From Propionibacteriaceae bacterium (lineage in GTDB: Bacteria > Actinomycetota > Actinomycetes > Propionibacteriales > Propionibacteriaceae), in assembly GCA_025923975.1 (NCBI GenBank), contig JAICEV010000153.1, forward strand, positions 1 to 7,891: a stretch of 7,891 nucleotides of DNA, read 5' to 3'. A program made the position numbers and the translations under genes. The notes under the pieces are model-generated. The model searched no databases. It was not told where the DNA came from and saw only the letters and a program-made list of their open reading frames with translations. Shown piece after piece: positions 1 through 5,521 of the stretch. How positions within the stretch are numbered: position 1 is the stretch's first letter; every line of letters begins with the position of its first letter.

Positions 1-1
1 A

Positions 2-187
2 GTCGTTGGCCTTGAGCAAATTGTGATGATCTTCAGCTGTAGCGACTGGACGCCGAGTGATCATCTCGGCATCAAGCTCCCGCGGATTGGTCTGCCCTGC
101 TTGGCTCTGTATCCCCGGATGAACGCCGAAGAGAGCGGCTCGCGGATTCGCAGGATGGGTTGCCGGCTGCCGGTGCCGGTCCCCTGA
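2..187 (+). other. Open frame of unknown status at the window edge
   Basis: One frame is open from the left edge to a TGA at 185-187 (61 codons) and could be the C-terminal tail of a gene starting outside the window. Third positions are G/C in roughly three quarters of codons, only slightly above background. The residues (containing LPRIGLPCLALYPRM and a tail ending PVPVP) match no family I recognise. I see no terminator-like hairpin after the stop. It may equally be non-coding upstream sequence of the next gene. Confidence 0.2.
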
Positions 188-192
188 CCTGT

Positions 193-217
193 GTTTGATT
201 ATCCGGGCGGCGGGTAT
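193..217 (+). promoter_or_regulatory. Candidate SigF-type promoter (GTTT-N15-GGGTAT)
   Basis: GTTT at 193-196 and GGGTAT at 212-217 are separated by 15 bases. This matches the mycobacterial SigF (SigB-like general stress) consensus GTTT-N15-17-GGGTA. Transcription would begin near 224-226, giving a leader of about 30 nt before the GTG at 256. The match is read directly from sequence; use by SigF is inferred. Confidence 0.6.
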
Positions 218-243
218 CCGAGACCGGAGATTCAAGCTTGAAC

Positions 244-250
244 AAAGGAG
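244..250 (+). promoter_or_regulatory. Ribosome binding site AAAGGAG that fixes the GTG start at 256
   Basis: AAAGGAG at 244-250 lies 5 nt before GTG 256, ideal Shine-Dalgarno spacing. The longer in-frame reading from TTG 238 would put this ribosome site inside the gene, so 256 is preferred. Confidence 0.75.
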
Positions 251-255
251 AACGA

Positions 256-813
256 GTGGTTCCGAACTTTCCCTCACGGTTACTGCACGATCTCGGCCTG
301 GCCGCCTGGTTCGGCGGCACGTTGGCCAACGCGGTTGCGCTCAATAGGGCCGCTGGTCAGGCGTCAGACCCCAGCAGCGCTGGCCGGGTAGCTAACACCG
401 GCTGGGACGCCTGGACACCGATTAATGCCGCTGCCATCGGAGCAACCATTGTGGGTTCGGTCGGCCAGCTTCTGGGCAACAAGGAACGGCTGGCGACCCA
501 GTCCGGCGTGGCCTCGATGTCGGTGATCAAGACTGCCCTCACGGCAGCCGCTTTGGGCATCACCGGCTACAGCAGGGTGCTTGGGCGCAAGGTGTCCCAG
601 GAAACCAGCGTTCCGGTGTCCTCCGGCACCGAGCCAAGCGCCGCAACTCCGCCGGACGTGGCACGTGCTCAGACCCAGTTGAAGCTGCTGCAATGGGCGG
701 TGCCCGCGATAACCGGCGCCCTCGTGGGCGTCAGCGCCTATGCCGGTGAACAGCAACGCCCTGTTGCTGTCGAGACGGGCATGTTGAAGAAGCTGACCAG
801 GCGCGGCAAGTAA
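256..813 (+). CDS. Conserved actinobacterial membrane protein, function unknown
   Basis: 185 residues from GTG 256, chosen because a strong AAAGGAG sits 5 nt upstream. I recognise the type: small mycobacterial/actinobacterial membrane proteins opening with a 'GLAAWFGG-LANAVALN' helix, followed by 'NTGWDAWTPINAAAI', 'GNKERLA-Q-GV', 'SRVLG' and a C-terminal 'QLKLLQWAVPAITGALVG' helix with 'GEQQRP'. The pattern suggests about four hydrophobic helices (near residues 10-30, 55-75, 90-110 and 145-165), a polar Ser/Thr/Pro-rich loop around 118-135, and a basic tail ending KKLTRRGK. There are no catalytic motifs and no assigned function. The SigF-like promoter just upstream suggests induction in stress or stationary phase. 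The next gene, also a small membrane protein, follows after 83 bp on the same strand. The gene appears intact. Confidence 0.8.
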   Translation: MVPNFPSRLLHDLGLAAWFGGTLANAVALNRAAGQASDPSSAGRVANTGWDAWTPINAAAIGATIVGSVGQLLGNKERLATQSGVASMSVIKTALTAAALGITGYSRVLGRKVSQETSVPVSSGTEPSAATPPDVARAQTQLKLLQWAVPAITGALVGVSAYAGEQQRPVAVETGMLKKLTRRGK

Positions 814-896
814 CCATAAGCCCACAACGTGGCAAGCCAAGCTGCCGCGGCTAGGAATAGTCCGTAACACAAACGTCCCAAAGAGTCATAACCGTC

Positions 897-1352
897 ATGT
901 CCGACCGCACCACCACAGCTCGTGGCGCCCGCACAAACGTGCAGAAGGCCGCCGCCATCGTCGGCGTCGTCTTCTTGCTCGTCGGTGTGCTGGGCTTCAT
1001 TCCCGGTATCACCACCAACTTCGGCGATCTGTCGTTCGCCGGCCACCAGTCCGACGCCAGGTTGCTCGGTCTGTTCCAGGTGTCGATCCTGCACAACATC
1101 GTCCACCTGTTGTTCGGGATCGCCGGCTTGACTATGGCGCGTACCGCAGCGCGCGCGCAATTACCTGGTGTTCGGTGGCGATCTACCTGGTGCTGTTCGT
1201 GTACGGGCTCATCATCGGCCAGGAATCGGCGGCCAACTTCGTGTCCGTCAACCGCCGACGACTTCCTGCATCTCATCCTCGGGATCGGGATGATCGGGCT
1301 CGGTCTCGCACTCACTCGGGATCGTGGGGGTGTAGCCGGCGCCACTAGCTGA
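897..1352 (+). CDS. DUF4383 family membrane protein with a frame-scrambled centre
   Basis: The open frame gives 151 residues from ATG 897. The N-terminal half (VQKAAAIVGVVFLLVGVLGF, then LGLFQVSILHNIVHLLFGIAGL) and the end (TADDFLHLILGIGMIGLGLAL) are canonical DUF4383, a four-helix actinobacterial membrane family of unknown function. The middle is not: residues about 87-118 read as an Arg/Ser/Cys-rich stretch that cannot form the expected third helix. The missing helix is present in the other two frames: NYLVFGG at 1159-1179, then IYLVLFVYGLIIGQESAANF at 1181-1240. Three frame changes near 1153-1158, 1178-1180 and 1250-1253 add up to zero, so the frame is restored. Each fits loss of one dinucleotide from GCGC, GCGC and ACAC. 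The encoded protein is probably non-functional unless these are sequencing errors. I see no good ribosome site before ATG 897. Confidence 0.8.
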   Translation: MSDRTTTARGARTNVQKAAAIVGVVFLLVGVLGFIPGITTNFGDLSFAGHQSDARLLGLFQVSILHNIVHLLFGIAGLTMARTAARAQLPGVRWRSTWCCSCTGSSSARNRRPTSCPSTADDFLHLILGIGMIGLGLALTRDRGGVAGATS

Positions 1353-1579
1353 GACGCCGGTGGGTGTGACGACCAGCGTTAGGAAAAGACCCAGGATCGA
1401 TTAGCTGGGGTGGACAGCTTTCAACATCCAGACGCGCAAACGATCCGGCCCCGCTGGAACGCTGAACCCTTCGACCTACATGCCTGCGTCCAAGCCCTGT
1501 TCACCATCAAACCTCTAAAACAGACGACGGAGCAAGATCAACAAGCCGCATAACAAAGGCTGACCAATACGCTGATTGG
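1353..1579 (+). other. Intergenic stretch without a convincing gene
   Basis: This 227-bp stretch looks less G/C-rich than its neighbours. One plus frame is open from 1383 to a TAA at 1551-1553, with a possible GTG start at 1410 behind GCTGGGG (47 residues, containing RPRWNAEPFDLHACVQALF). I do not recognise it; it could be a remnant of a C-terminus or chance. AAAGG at 1555-1559 is too far from GTG 1580 to be a normal ribosome site. No clear promoter or terminator is visible. Confidence 0.3.
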
Positions 1580-2587
1580 GTGGCGAACGCGTCAGCCGCC
1601 GGACCAGCCGATTCGATCATGGTGGCTGGGCGACGGCTGCGTCCGACGGAGGTTTTCGACACCTATTGGCGATTCGCCGCAGAGCGCCAACGGGTGTATC
1701 AGGCTCGCCTGCGCGGAGACGCACCGCCATGGACGACGGAACCGATCATGGCATCGCACCGCTTCACCAACTGTTATCGCGCCGCCGACCGCGTCAGCCA
1801 ATATCTGATCAGCGAAGTGATCTATCGCGGCAGTCAGGACGCTGTTGAGGTGCTGTATCGGATCCTGCTGTTCAAGTTCTTCAACCGAATCTCTACCTGG
1901 ACGCTGCTTCAGTCTGCACTCGGCGAGCTCACCTGGGCGACGTTTCGCCTCGACCGCTATGACGAGGTACTCACCGAGTCCATAGCTCATGGCGAGCGGA
2001 TCTATTCCGCGGCCTATATCGTGCCTCCACCGAGTTTGGGGGCGAGGCGCAAGCACACGAACCATCTGTTGCTGTTGCAGCAGATGATGCGCAGCGGGCT
2101 GCATACCAGACTCCAGGCAAGCGCCTCGATGGCAGAGGCGTTCCAGGTGCTACGCGGTTACCCGGGAATGGGCGGCTTTCTGGCGTTCCAATTCCTCATC
2201 GACATCAATTACTCAACGTTGATCAACTTCGATGAGATGGATTTCGTCGTCCCAGGACCTGGCGCTAGGGACGGACTGCGTAAGTGCTTCGGTCCGGGAG
2301 CTGGAGGGATCGAAGCCGACCTCATCCGGTACATGAGCGACACGCAATCCGAACACTTCAGCCGCCTAAGGCTTAGCTTCGCGGGTCTGAACGGCCGCCG
2401 CCTGCAACTGGTCGATTGTCAGAATCTGTTCTGCGAAGTCGACAAGTACGCCAGGCTGGCGCATCCCGAGATCACCGGTTACTCGGGCAGGACCCGGATC
2501 AAACGGCGATTTACGCCTGTCGATACTGCTCTGACCTCGTGGTTTCCGCCGAAGTGGGGCATCAGCGACCTGAGTCTAACTATGTGA
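1580..2587 (+). CDS. Alpha-glutamyl/putrescinyl thymine pyrophosphorylase-like (HMUDK-helical) DNA base hypermodification protein
   Basis: 335 residues from GTG 1580; ATG 1619 (residue 14) or GTG 1622 are equally possible starts, and none has a good ribosome site. Hallmarks of the family named 5-hmdU DNA kinase helical domain / aGPT-Pplase (clade 3) are present in order: YWRFAAERQ (29-37), PPWTTEPI (49-56), RFTNCYRAADRVSQYLI (61-77), LRGYPGMGGFLAFQFLIDI (191-209), FVVPGPGAR (222-230), DCQNLFCEVDKYARLAHPE (279-297), RTRIKRRF (304-311) and WFPPKW (321-326). Related phage enzymes act on pyrophosphorylated 5-hydroxymethyl-uracil in DNA, replacing the pyrophosphate with an amine or amino acid. The segment at 193-228 resembles a helix-hairpin-helix/GPD DNA-glycosylase turn, an inference from pattern alone. 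No partner kinase, TET/JBP enzyme, hydroxymethyltransferase or phage gene is nearby, so the substrate is unknown. The gene is intact. Mycoredoxin lies downstream on the same strand. Confidence 0.8.
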   Translation: MANASAAGPADSIMVAGRRLRPTEVFDTYWRFAAERQRVYQARLRGDAPPWTTEPIMASHRFTNCYRAADRVSQYLISEVIYRGSQDAVEVLYRILLFKFFNRISTWTLLQSALGELTWATFRLDRYDEVLTESIAHGERIYSAAYIVPPPSLGARRKHTNHLLLLQQMMRSGLHTRLQASASMAEAFQVLRGYPGMGGFLAFQFLIDINYSTLINFDEMDFVVPGPGARDGLRKCFGPGAGGIEADLIRYMSDTQSEHFSRLRLSFAGLNGRRLQLVDCQNLFCEVDKYARLAHPEITGYSGRTRIKRRFTPVDTALTSWFPPKWGISDLSLTM

Positions 2588-2649
2588 CGAACGCAATACT
2601 TTGCTGCGGAATAGCCCCAGCGAACCAACTGGTTATGTATAACGTGACT

Positions 2650-2916
2650 ATGGATTTGATGTCTGCCGACCTGCCAACCGTCTTTACCACGCGTTGGTGC
2701 GGTTACTGCGTGCGGCTGAAGTCACAGTTGGATCGCGCGGGGATTGACTTCCATGAGATCGATATTGAAGACCATGCCGATGGTGCTGCGATCGTCGCTC
2801 AGGTCAATGATGGCAATCTCACCGTGCCGACCGTTGTCTTCCGCGACGGTTCCGCCCTGACCAACCCGTCCGCGTCGCAGGTGGGCACTCGCCTTGCGGC
2901 GACAGCGTGCAACTAG
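2650..2916 (+). CDS. mrx1: Mycoredoxin-1 (glutaredoxin-like, CGYC)
   Basis: A compact thioredoxin-fold protein closely like actinobacterial mycoredoxin-1, which uses mycothiol instead of glutathione to reduce mixed disulfides in the cytosol. From ATG 2650 it has 88 residues. It shows VFTTRWCGYCVRLKSQLD (catalytic CGYC near residues 18-21), then EIDIEDH, the cis-proline element LTVPTVVF and the C-terminal GSALTNPSASQVG, as in mycobacterial Mrx1. Its usual length is 80-90 residues. Start choice: ATG 2659 (85 residues) and ATG 2635 are also in frame. TATAAC at 2638-2643 ends 6 nt before ATG 2650, so a leaderless transcript starting at that ATG is possible, though no -35 is evident. The stop overlaps the stop of a broken minus-strand gene. 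A long upstream extension of this frame is non-coding overlap with the preceding gene. Confidence 0.88.
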   Translation: MDLMSADLPTVFTTRWCGYCVRLKSQLDRAGIDFHEIDIEDHADGAAIVAQVNDGNLTVPTVVFRDGSALTNPSASQVGTRLAATACN

Positions 2917-3109
2917 CTCGACTTAGGCACTGGCCGGTCACGAGGCAAGCACCAGGCCACAATCAAACCAATCTCGACAGCGGCGTCCGCCAGGTACATC
3001 TTGGGAAATCCGCGAACACCGCCTCGAAGCTCGCCAGGCGTAGCAGCGGCCAAAGTCCGCCGATCACGTTTGCCGCGCCGTGGGCTCGTGCAAGCGTCAC
3101 AGCTTTCAT
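2913..3109 (-). pseudogene. Remnant of a small membrane-protein gene with an internal deletion
   Basis: Two fragments on the minus strand together resemble a small actinobacterial membrane-protein family I know only by pattern. The head starts at ATG 3109-3107 and contains ARAHGAANVIGGLWPLLRL followed by SFEAVF; the usual continuation (GPK-DRWL... and a further helix) is missing. The tail, MYLADAAVEIGLIVAWCLPR, starts at 2999 in a different frame and ends at a TAG in 2913-2915. The frame that carries the head stops at 2963-2965 after 48 residues. The arrangement fits a deletion of roughly 60-80 codons with a frame change, the junction lying at about 3000-3013. A longer minus-strand open frame (2913-3149) covers the tail only and is probably not translated. 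It is convergent with mycoredoxin, the two stops overlapping. Family recall is not database-checked. Confidence 0.55.
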
Positions 3110-3154
3110 GCATCAAAGCTATTGTCGCGTCGCCGTACCGAGCGCTCACTAGCT

Positions 3155-3181
3155 GGGAGCCCTGTTCGGCTCAGCTGAGCC
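3155..3181 (-). terminator. Possible hairpin at the end of nagA
   Basis: GAGCC (3157-3161) can pair with GGCTC (3168-3172) across a 6-nt loop just past the nagA stop. The same GGCTC is also part of a 14-bp perfect palindrome, GGCTCAGCTGAGCC (3168-3181), that spans the stop codon at 3171-3173. No U-run follows, which is common in mycobacteria. The stems are short, so this is a tentative terminator. Confidence 0.25.
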
Positions 3182-4316
3182 ACCTGCCGTCGATCATGAT
3201 CGCAGTCGGTGTCAGGCTGTCATCGAGCACCACTAGGTCCGCGCGATCATTGACGTTCAAGTTCCGATCATTGAGTCCCAGAACGCGAGCCGGCGTCGTT
3301 GAAGTCTGGCGTACGGCCGCCAACAATGCTTGCTCGGCATCAGCGGGCTCAGATCCGATGGCATTACGGAAGAGATGGTCCATGGTGGCCGTGCCGCCGG
3401 CGAGCGTGTCGGTTCCTGCCACCTTGGCCTCCCCGGCCGCGACCTCGACTGTGTGGGAACCGAGCCGGTACGTCCCGTCCGCCATTCCGGCGGCGGCCAT
3501 GGCATCGGTCACGAGGGCTACTCGTTCGGATCCCACCTTTCCCACGACGAACCGGTAGATGGCCGGATGCAGATGTGTCCCGTCGTGCACCAGCTCCACC
3601 ACGACGTCCGGGCTCTCCAGCAGGGCTGGGATCGGCCCTGGCTGGCGATGGTGGATTGGCCGCATCGCGTTGAACATATGGGTGGCGACCCGCGCCCCAG
3701 CCGAGATCGCCGCCTGCGTCTGGTCATAGTCCGCATCAGTGTGCCCGACAGCGATAACCACACCATGATCAACAGCGATCTTGATCGCGTCGAGCGCTCC
3801 GGTGCGTTCCGGGGCTAGCGTGATCATCTTGATTGTTCCGCGGCCCGTCCTGAGCAACGCCCGCAGCTCACCTTGATCAGGATCGCGCAACTGTGCAACG
3901 TCGTGTGCACCGTGACGACGCTCAGACAGCCACGGTCCCTCGAGATGGATTCCGGCCAGCAGTCCGTCGTCCACCAGCTCGGCCAAGATCGCCACCGATC
4001 GCAACAGCTCGCCGCCAGGAGCGGTAACCAGGCTGGCAAGCGTCGTCGTAGTGCCACGGGACCGGTGGAAGGCGACCGCGCGTCTAGCATCGATCGGATC
4101 ACCGGTGGTGTAGGAGCCGCCTCCCCCACCGTGTACGTGAATGTCAACGAAACCGGGCACGACGAGCTGCTCCCCGAGATCCGCCGTGACCTGTCCGGAA
4201 GGCGGTCCACTACCTGCCTCGGTTACCCGGCCGCTGTCGATCCGCAGCCAACCAGGTCGCAGAATCTGGCCGCCGCTGACCACGGTTCCGGCTGCGATCA
4301 GTTGCTCGGTCAACAC
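3171..4316 (-). CDS. nagA: N-acetylglucosamine-6-phosphate deacetylase
   Basis: Amidohydrolase that removes the acetyl group from GlcNAc-6-phosphate, giving glucosamine-6-phosphate for cell-wall precursor synthesis or glycolysis; cytosolic. Starting at GTG 4316 the product has 381 residues, the size I recall for mycobacterial NagA. A TTG at 4412 would add 32 residues with no family character. Motifs (numbered from GTG 4316): VPGFVDIHVHGGGG with H60 and H62; HLEGPW with metal ligand E126; AVGHTDADY with H192; ATHMFNAM with H213; HDGTHLHP from H244; and LVTDAMAAAG with catalytic D271. All expected ligands are present and the frame is intact, ending with DLVVLDDSLTPTAIMIDGRWL. No clear ribosome site precedes the start. 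No nagB, nagE or GntR-type regulator lies beside it in the window. Confidence 0.93.
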   Translation of the reverse strand: MLTEQLIAAGTVVSGGQILRPGWLRIDSGRVTEAGSGPPSGQVTADLGEQLVVPGFVDIHVHGGGGGSYTTGDPIDARRAVAFHRSRGTTTTLASLVTAPGGELLRSVAILAELVDDGLLAGIHLEGPWLSERRHGAHDVAQLRDPDQGELRALLRTGRGTIKMITLAPERTGALDAIKIAVDHGVVIAVGHTDADYDQTQAAISAGARVATHMFNAMRPIHHRQPGPIPALLESPDVVVELVHDGTHLHPAIYRFVVGKVGSERVALVTDAMAAAGMADGTYRLGSHTVEVAAGEAKVAGTDTLAGGTATMDHLFRNAIGSEPADAEQALLAAVRQTSTTPARVLGLNDRNLNVNDRADLVVLDDSLTPTAIMIDGRWLS

Positions 4317-4630
4317 AACGCTGACGTTAGCGCTGGCGACCGCATCCCGAGTGCCGACGCAGAAGATGTCCGCACCCGCCGGTGTGCGACGCCAGCCGTC
4401 TCGGGACAGCAAACGAGGGCTCTACGCCGAGTTCAGACACCCGTTTGCCGTCCTACGACGGCAAACGCGGGAGGCGGGTCGCTGAGCGCCGCCTTAAGGA
4501 TGCGCGTCCCCTTACGTGAGGCCTCTGCTCGGGAGTTGGCGGCTGACGGCCGGCTCTTGGAGCAGCTTCCATCACCGGCGAACACCGCCTGCAATCATCG
4601 TCCTTATCCAACGAAAGGTCGTGATGCATT
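4317..4630. other. Divergent intergenic region between nagA and the ABM operon
   Basis: About 310 bp separate the two divergent starts. It contains a perfect 11-bp inverted repeat (4442-4467), a short plus-strand open frame (4500-4634) and a GAAAGG ribosome site (4613-4618). The part next to nagA (4317-4412) is an in-frame upstream extension of nagA without recognisable domain sequence. Promoters for both genes must lie here, but I cannot assign -10/-35 elements with confidence. Confidence 0.5.
4442..4467. repeat. Perfect 11-bp inverted repeat with 4-nt loop
   Basis: CGTTTGCCGTC (4442-4452) and GACGGCAAACG (4457-4467) are exact reverse complements around CTAC. As RNA this is a stable hairpin on either strand, with no U-run on the plus side (the next bases are CGGGAGG). 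Since it lies between divergent gene starts, where no recognised gene ends, it may be an operator or 5'-leader structure, or the terminator of a gene that has been lost. It does not resemble the DasR GlcNAc-regulator site. Confidence 0.7.
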
Positions 4631-4634
4631 GTGA
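4500..4634 (+). CDS. Possible small open frame overlapping the ABM start
   Basis: ATG 4500, preceded by TAAGG, opens a 44-residue frame beginning MRVPLREASARELAADGR and ending KGRDAL. Its TGA at 4632-4634 overlaps the next gene's GTG (4631) in a GTGA, the classic translational-coupling overlap. The first half is amphipathic and helix-like; the second half looks random. I recognise no family. It could be a leader peptide, a gene remnant or chance, and the ABM gene has its own ribosome site inside it. Confidence 0.2.
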   Translation: MRVPLREASARELAADGRLLEQLPSPANTACNHRPYPTKGRDAL

Positions 4635-4954
4635 TCCTGCGTTATTGGAGAGGCTGGACGACCCAGCAAAATGCCGATTCTTACCAGCGGATCGTGAGCG
4701 AGCAGGTACTACCTGGAATCGCGGCCCGCCGGCTCGACGGCTACCGCGGCGCCTACCTGCTACGGCGCGATGTTGATCATGAGGTCGAATTCGCTACCGT
4801 GATGATCTTCGACTCCCTGGAGAACGTTCGCGCTTTTGCCGGTGAGGACTACGAAACGGCATACGTCCCGCCCGCGGCGCAGGCCGTGCTCGCTCGCTTC
4901 GACGAAAAGTCCGCCCACTACACGACACTGCTCACCCCCGAGCAGACCCGCTGA
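4631..4954 (+). CDS. Antibiotic biosynthesis monooxygenase (ABM)-fold protein
   Basis: 107 residues from GTG 4631, with GAAAGG at 4613-4618 about 12 nt upstream. The pattern is that of small dimeric alpha/beta-barrel (ABM) proteins: an opening strand ILRYWRGWT, then a helix with the typical 'Y---V-EQVLPGI', the strand 'YRGAYLLRR', 'VEFATVMIFDSLENVRAFAG', 'YETAYVPPAAQAVLARFDEK' and a closing strand AHYTTLL. ABM proteins include quinone-forming monooxygenases and haem-degrading enzymes, but many have unknown roles; neither the substrate nor catalysis can be read here. It is the first clear gene of a plus-strand set of three, with 42 bp to the next gene, whose product type (SgcJ/EcaC) is also often found near small-molecule biosynthesis genes. 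Confidence 0.8.
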   Translation: MILRYWRGWTTQQNADSYQRIVSEQVLPGIAARRLDGYRGAYLLRRDVDHEVEFATVMIFDSLENVRAFAGEDYETAYVPPAAQAVLARFDEKSAHYTTLLTPEQTR

Positions 4955-4996
4955 TGCAGCTGAAAGCCGATATTCGGGTGGCGGCAACATGGATAT

Positions 4997-5521
4997 ATGA
5001 CCAGCTTTCAACCCACCACAGATACCGATACGCAGCCATCCGACGACCAGGAGCTGAAGGCGTTATTCCAGCGGCTATGCCAGGCATGGACCGACGGCGA
5101 CGCAGCGGCGTACGGCGCCTGCTTCACAGCGGACTGTGATTACGTCTCCTTCGATGGGACGCGCGCCCACGGACGGGAGAGCGTGGTTGAGTCGCACGAC
5201 AAGCTGTTCCGCGGCGTCTTGTTCGGTACCGCCCTCGTCGGTGAAATCGAGACCATTCGGTACATCGCTAACGATGTCGCCGTGCTGCATGGCAACGGGT
5301 CGGTCCTCGTCGCCTGGCGATCCAAGCTTCCTAAGCGGCGGCTGACGCGCAACACGTTGGTCGCCGTGCGAGGCCCGGAGGGCTGGCGGTTCACCGCCAT
5401 CCATAACGGTCGGATTCGACCCGTTCGCATTCCGGAACCGGACTCCCTCCCAGCGCGGTTCGCCCACGCACTGGTCGCAGCGGCTGCGGCGACAGGCATC
5501 GGATGGGCGCGAAAGGCTTGA
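4997..5521 (+). CDS. SgcJ/EcaC family NTF2-like (SnoaL-type) protein
   Basis: 174 residues from ATG 4997, with no strong ribosome site. The cone-shaped NTF2-like fold of the SgcJ/EcaC family is recognisable: an N-terminal helix ELKALFQRLCQAWTDGDAAAYGACFTADCDYV (near 19-50), 'GTRAHGRESVVESHDKLFRGVLFGT', 'IRYIANDVAVLHGNGSVL', and the end-of-domain strands TRNTLVAVRGPEGWRFTAIHNGR. Family members take part in or accompany secondary-metabolite and detoxification pathways, but many have no proven enzyme activity, so no reaction is assigned. The protein is slightly long for the family (usually about 120-150); the extra is a C-terminal Ala-rich tail after residue 145. The stop TGA (5519-5521) shares its last base with the next gene's ATG. 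Confidence 0.85.
   Translation: MTSFQPTTDTDTQPSDDQELKALFQRLCQAWTDGDAAAYGACFTADCDYVSFDGTRAHGRESVVESHDKLFRGVLFGTALVGEIETIRYIANDVAVLHGNGSVLVAWRSKLPKRRLTRNTLVAVRGPEGWRFTAIHNGRIRPVRIPEPDSLPARFAHALVAAAAATGIGWARKA
5511..5516 (+). promoter_or_regulatory. Ribosome binding site GAAAGG deciding the ATG 5521 start
   Basis: GAAAGG at 5511-5516 sits 4 nt before ATG 5521. This favours 5521 over the in-frame ATG 5503, which would place the ribosome site inside the gene. ATG 5521 overlaps the preceding stop as TGATG, so the two genes are probably translationally coupled. Confidence 0.65.

Noticed and set aside
238..255. TTG 238 as the start of the first membrane protein
   Set aside because: It would place the strong AAAGGAG ribosome site inside the gene; GTG 256 has ideal spacing.
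1383..1553. Transposase C-terminal remnant in the 227-bp gap
   Set aside because: The open frame has a tail-like look, but no transposase motif or inverted repeat could be identified.
2416..2634. Long N-terminal extension of mycoredoxin
   Set aside because: The extension lies inside the hypermodification gene in another frame and has no family sequence; Mrx1 proteins are 80-90 residues.
4317..4412. TTG 4412 as the nagA start
   Set aside because: It would add 32 residues with no similarity to NagA; GTG 4316 gives the usual length.
3873..4634. Long plus-strand open frame opposite nagA
   Set aside because: Antisense shadow of nagA in high-GC DNA; composition is random and no domain is visible.
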